Made by a program: the position numbers and the translations under genes. Under the pieces are notes generated by a model, which made no database searches, was not told the DNA's origin, and worked only from the letters and a program-made list of their open reading frames with translations. DNA of 44,111 nucleotides from CAINEC01 sp046303115. GTDB taxonomy: Bacteria; Bacteroidota; Bacteroidia; AKYH767-A; OLB10. The number at the start of each line of letters is the position of its first letter. The first letter of the stretch is position 1. The stretch covers positions 1 to 44,111 of the forward strand of contig JBKCGZ010000168.1 in assembly GCA_046303115.1 (NCBI GenBank), written 5' to 3'. Of the stretch, positions 43,222 through 44,111 are shown piece after piece.

Positions 43222-44111
43222 ATGAAAATCTCCAAGAATTGGCTGTCTAACCATATCGATTCAAATTTAAGTCATGATGAAATTTCTACCCTACTTACTG
43301 GTTGTGGTTTAGAAGTAGAACATTTAGAAGAATGGGAAAGTCTTAAAGGCGAACTTCAAAACGTAGTTGTAGGTCATGTATTAACTTGTGAGAAGCATCC
43401 GAATGCTGATAAATTAAGTTTGACGCTTGTTGATGTTGGAGATGGCGAACCTAAGAAAATTGTTTGTGGTGCACCTAATGTAGCTGCTGGTCAGAAAGTG
43501 ATTGTTGCATTACAAGGTGCAGTATTATATCCTACTTCTGGTGAGCCTTTCGAAATTAAAAAATCAAAAATCAGAGGAGAAGAATCGAATGGGATGTTAT
43601 GCGCAGAAGATGAAATTGGGTTAGGGACATCACACGCTGGAATAATGGTCTTGCCCGATGAAACTCTTGTTGGATTATCGGCTGCTGAATATTTTCAAAT
43701 TGAAAAAGACGTTGTTTTTGAAATTGGTTTAACACCTAACCGTGCTGACGCCGCATCGCATTATGGTGTTGCGCGTGATCTTGCAGCGTTAACAAATATT
43801 AAAAATTTAAATTTTGTTCAAACATCTAACGTTAATGTAGCCAATCAGACTGGGCCTATCAGTGTTCAGATTGAAGATGCTAATGATTGTCCAAGATATT
43901 CGGGAGTTTATATTTCCAATATTACAGTTGGTAAATCACCTCAATGGTTAATAAATAAATTAAGTGCGATTGGTGTTCGTTCTATCAATAACATAGTAGA
44001 TATCACCAATTATATTTTGCATGATTTAGGACAGCCCTTGCATGCGTTTGATGCTGATAAAATTCAAGGCAATACCATCATCGTTAAGCGTTCGAATAAA
44101 GGAGATAAATT
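43222..44111 (+). CDS. pheT: Phenylalanine-tRNA ligase beta subunit, 5' part
   Basis: The beta chain of the (alpha-beta)2 phenylalanyl-tRNA synthetase, cut by the right edge after 296 codons of an expected 800 or so. The start reads MKISKNWLSNHIDSNLSHDEISTLLTGCGLEVE. The EMAPII-like tRNA-binding OB domain follows at about 40-150 (VVGHVLTCEKHPNADKLSLTLVDVG, then KKIVCGAPNVAAGQKV). The B3/B4 editing region starts near 210 with the text around EIGLTPNRADAASHYGVARDLAAL. The ATG at 43222 is preceded by a good promoter and gives the conserved N-terminus. The gene is not adjacent to pheS here. Confidence 0.95.
   Translation, partial: MKISKNWLSNHIDSNLSHDEISTLLTGCGLEVEHLEEWESLKGELQNVVVGHVLTCEKHPNADKLSLTLVDVGDGEPKKIVCGAPNVAAGQKVIVALQGAVLYPTSGEPFEIKKSKIRGEESNGMLCAEDEIGLGTSHAGIMVLPDETLVGLSAAEYFQIEKDVVFEIGLTPNRADAASHYGVARDLAALTNIKNLNFVQTSNVNVANQTGPISVQIEDANDCPRYSGVYISNITVGKSPQWLINKLSAIGVRSINNIVDITNYILHDLGQPLHAFDADKIQGNTIIVKRSNKGDK

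Overview
The window is a low-GC, densely packed chromosomal stretch from a member of the Bacteroidota. The evidence is the gene content (GldC, two PorG/DUF6089 barrels, GlsA/GlsB-type lipid acyltransferases, a uppS-bamA-ompH-ompH string, an FtsZ with a Bacteroidota-type HDRVD tail) and several promoters of the TAnnTTTG -7 class. MurE carries the DNPR motif, so the peptidoglycan is predicted to contain meso-diaminopimelate. I cannot fix the genus.

Layout. Positions 1-92 hold a short minus-strand fragment that reads like part of a phage structural protein and runs off the left edge. Positions 154-3069 (plus) carry lptC, a small membrane protein and a PpiD/SurA-like periplasmic foldase. Positions 3115-13450 (minus) carry murI, two Skp/OmpH chaperones, bamA, uppS, two tandem PorG-like barrels, nadK, a single-POTRA outer-membrane barrel and a CBS-domain protein; most of it is outer-membrane biogenesis. 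Positions 13581-22229 are metabolic and mixed: pdxJ, a small membrane protein, serA, fbp followed by a Hanks-type kinase, an M20 amidohydrolase, and a 1093-residue chimera of a peptidase-like domain, a TolB-type propeller and an outer-membrane barrel. Positions 22350-25104 carry gldC (plus), then engB, glsB-like and glsA-like genes (minus).

Positions 25565-41708 (plus) are a complete Bacteroidota dcw cluster: mraZ, rsmH, ftsL, ftsI, murE, mraY, murD, ftsW, murG, murC, ftsQ, ftsA, ftsZ, then a GatB/YqeY-domain gene and a strong terminator. It supplies the lipid II pathway (MurC/D/E, MraY, MurG), the septal synthase (FtsW/FtsI) and the divisome (FtsL/Q/A/Z). Upstream of mraZ lie three GTGG(G/T)A boxes spaced exactly 10 bp apart, the expected MraZ autoregulatory operator.

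After the terminator comes an accessory gene, a DUF1016/YhcG-type PDDEXK nuclease. It contains three copies of a perfect 19-bp palindrome, in frame and exactly 69 bp (23 codons) apart. This is the most unusual sequence feature of the window. The right edge holds the 5' part of pheT behind a well-formed promoter.

Most of the window is conserved housekeeping sequence. I saw no tRNA, rRNA, CRISPR array, IS element or replication origin.
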